Assembly: GCA_029777225.1 (NCBI GenBank)
Contig: JAKOSR010000087.1
Span: 1-13,886, forward strand
Reading direction: 5' to 3'
Source of the DNA: Chloroflexota bacterium
GTDB lineage: Bacteria; Chloroflexota; Anaerolineae; Anaerolineales; Anaerolineaceae
DNA length: 13,886 bases
A program made the translations under genes and the position numbers. Below, piece after piece: positions 13,310-13,886 of the stretch (positions within the stretch are counted from its first letter, which is position 1; the number at the start of each line of letters is the position of its first letter). Under the pieces are notes generated by a model. That model did no database searches and was not told the origin of the DNA. It saw only the letters and a list, made by a program, of their open reading frames with translations.

Positions 13310-13886
13310 TGGCTAAGCATAGTCAAAAAACCGCCAAGAAAACAGCCACCTTCTGGACGAACTTCATCCTGATTGTGATCTGTGTGATTTGGTTAATCCC
13401 GATTTTGGGCATCCTGATTACTTCCTTCCGACCCAGCGAGGATATCTTCAAGAGCGGCTGGTGGAATGTCTTCCCGCACAAGCAAAACGTGGAAGTACAG
13501 CGCATCGTTCTGCCCGAATCGGTCAACCTGGACGGCCCATTTGAGATCCTGGGCAAAACCGCCACTTTTGATGAGTTCCGCAACGGCATCACGCTCGATA
13601 ACGGCCAAATCATCACCTGGTATGGCAACAAGCGTACCCGCACGGCTATCGTCTCCGAGAATCGCTGGGTGGGGTTCACCACCAACCTGACGCTCAAGAA
13701 CTACAAGGACGTCATCGGGGGTAAAACCATCAGCTACAAGAACGCGGAAGGCCAAACCATCACGCGCACCGGCAACAACCTGGGCGGCGCCTTCCTCAAT
13801 TCGCTGGCGGTCACCATTCCGGGCACCATCATCCCGATTCTCATCGCGGCTTTTGCCGCCTTCGGCTTTGCCTGGCTGGAGTTCCC
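13309..13886 (+). CDS. Sugar ABC transporter permease, AglG/MalG-like, 3'-truncated by window edge
   Basis: The frame from ATG 13309 stays open to the right edge, giving 192 codons. A basic N-terminus is followed by helix 1 (about 16-38) ending in PILGILITSFRPSEDI, the MalG/CUT1-type motif. A second helix begins near 163 (LNSLAVTIPGTIIPILIAAFAAFGFAW). Between them lies an extracytoplasmic stretch of about 120 residues, much longer than the roughly 50 usual in MalG-type permeases. It contains GWWNVFPHK, a segment around TWYGNKRTRT, then NLTLKNYKDVI. A large insert here is a feature of AglG-type alpha-glucoside permeases. Translation is coupled to the AglF-like gene (TAATG), with AAGGGGG as ribosome site. 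The EAA loop and C-terminus lie outside the window, as does any ATPase. Confidence 0.92.
   Translation, partial: MAKHSQKTAKKTATFWTNFILIVICVIWLIPILGILITSFRPSEDIFKSGWWNVFPHKQNVEVQRIVLPESVNLDGPFEILGKTATFDEFRNGITLDNGQIITWYGNKRTRTAIVSENRWVGFTTNLTLKNYKDVIGGKTISYKNAEGQTITRTGNNLGGAFLNSLAVTIPGTIIPILIAAFAAFGFAWLEF

Overview
The window reads as accessory and transport DNA of a high-GC bacterium. The best guess for the host is the phylum Chloroflexota, class Anaerolineae. That guess rests on three things: the mix of gene families (an S-layer/CARDB-like protein paired with a MacB-type permease, two PstB paralogues around one Pst operon, and an AglEFG-like sugar transporter with its LacI regulator), the GC-rich codon use, and lipoprotein solute-binding proteins. 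It is inference, because no rRNA or other phylogenetic marker is present. I see no tRNA, rRNA, CRISPR array, insertion sequence, phage gene or origin. All clear genes belong to transport, regulation or structural-repeat families.

Layout. (1) Positions 1-2096, plus strand: the 3' end of an extracytoplasmic Ig-like repeat protein, then a complete FtsX/MacB-type permease. A strong two-way hairpin terminator (about 2102-2135) separates this pair from the convergent gene that follows. (2) Positions 2150-6467: a phosphate uptake locus. pstB1 is on the minus strand and diverges from pstS-pstC-pstA-pstB2 on the plus strand. The shared 100-bp intergenic region holds a PhoP-box-like direct repeat and -10 elements so close to both start codons that both transcripts may be leaderless. 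(3) Positions 6658-8701: two DppB/DppC-type permease genes with no binding protein or ATPase beside them. (4) Positions 8802-9296: a pentapeptide-repeat protein of 23 unbroken repeats with its own -10 element and a terminator. (5) Positions 9495-13886: a carbohydrate locus. A LacI-family regulator has a textbook promoter followed by a 20-bp perfect palindromic operator. After it come a lipoprotein sugar-binding protein (AglE-like), a long intergenic hairpin, an AglF-like permease and the start of an AglG-like permease that runs off the right edge.

How the genes work together. PstS captures phosphate and PstC/PstA form the channel. The two PstB ATPases look complementary. PstB1 has an intact Q-loop but a degenerate signature (LALGQ). 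PstB2 has an intact LSGGQ but lacks the Q-loop glutamine. A PstB1-PstB2 heterodimer would therefore hold one consensus and one degenerate ATP site, which is the most interesting observation here. In the sugar locus, the LacI protein probably controls itself through its palindrome and perhaps the transporter behind it. The 11-bp hairpin between the aglE-like and aglF-like genes probably sets the excess of binding protein over permease. No completely new system is evident, and the novel points are variations on known families.
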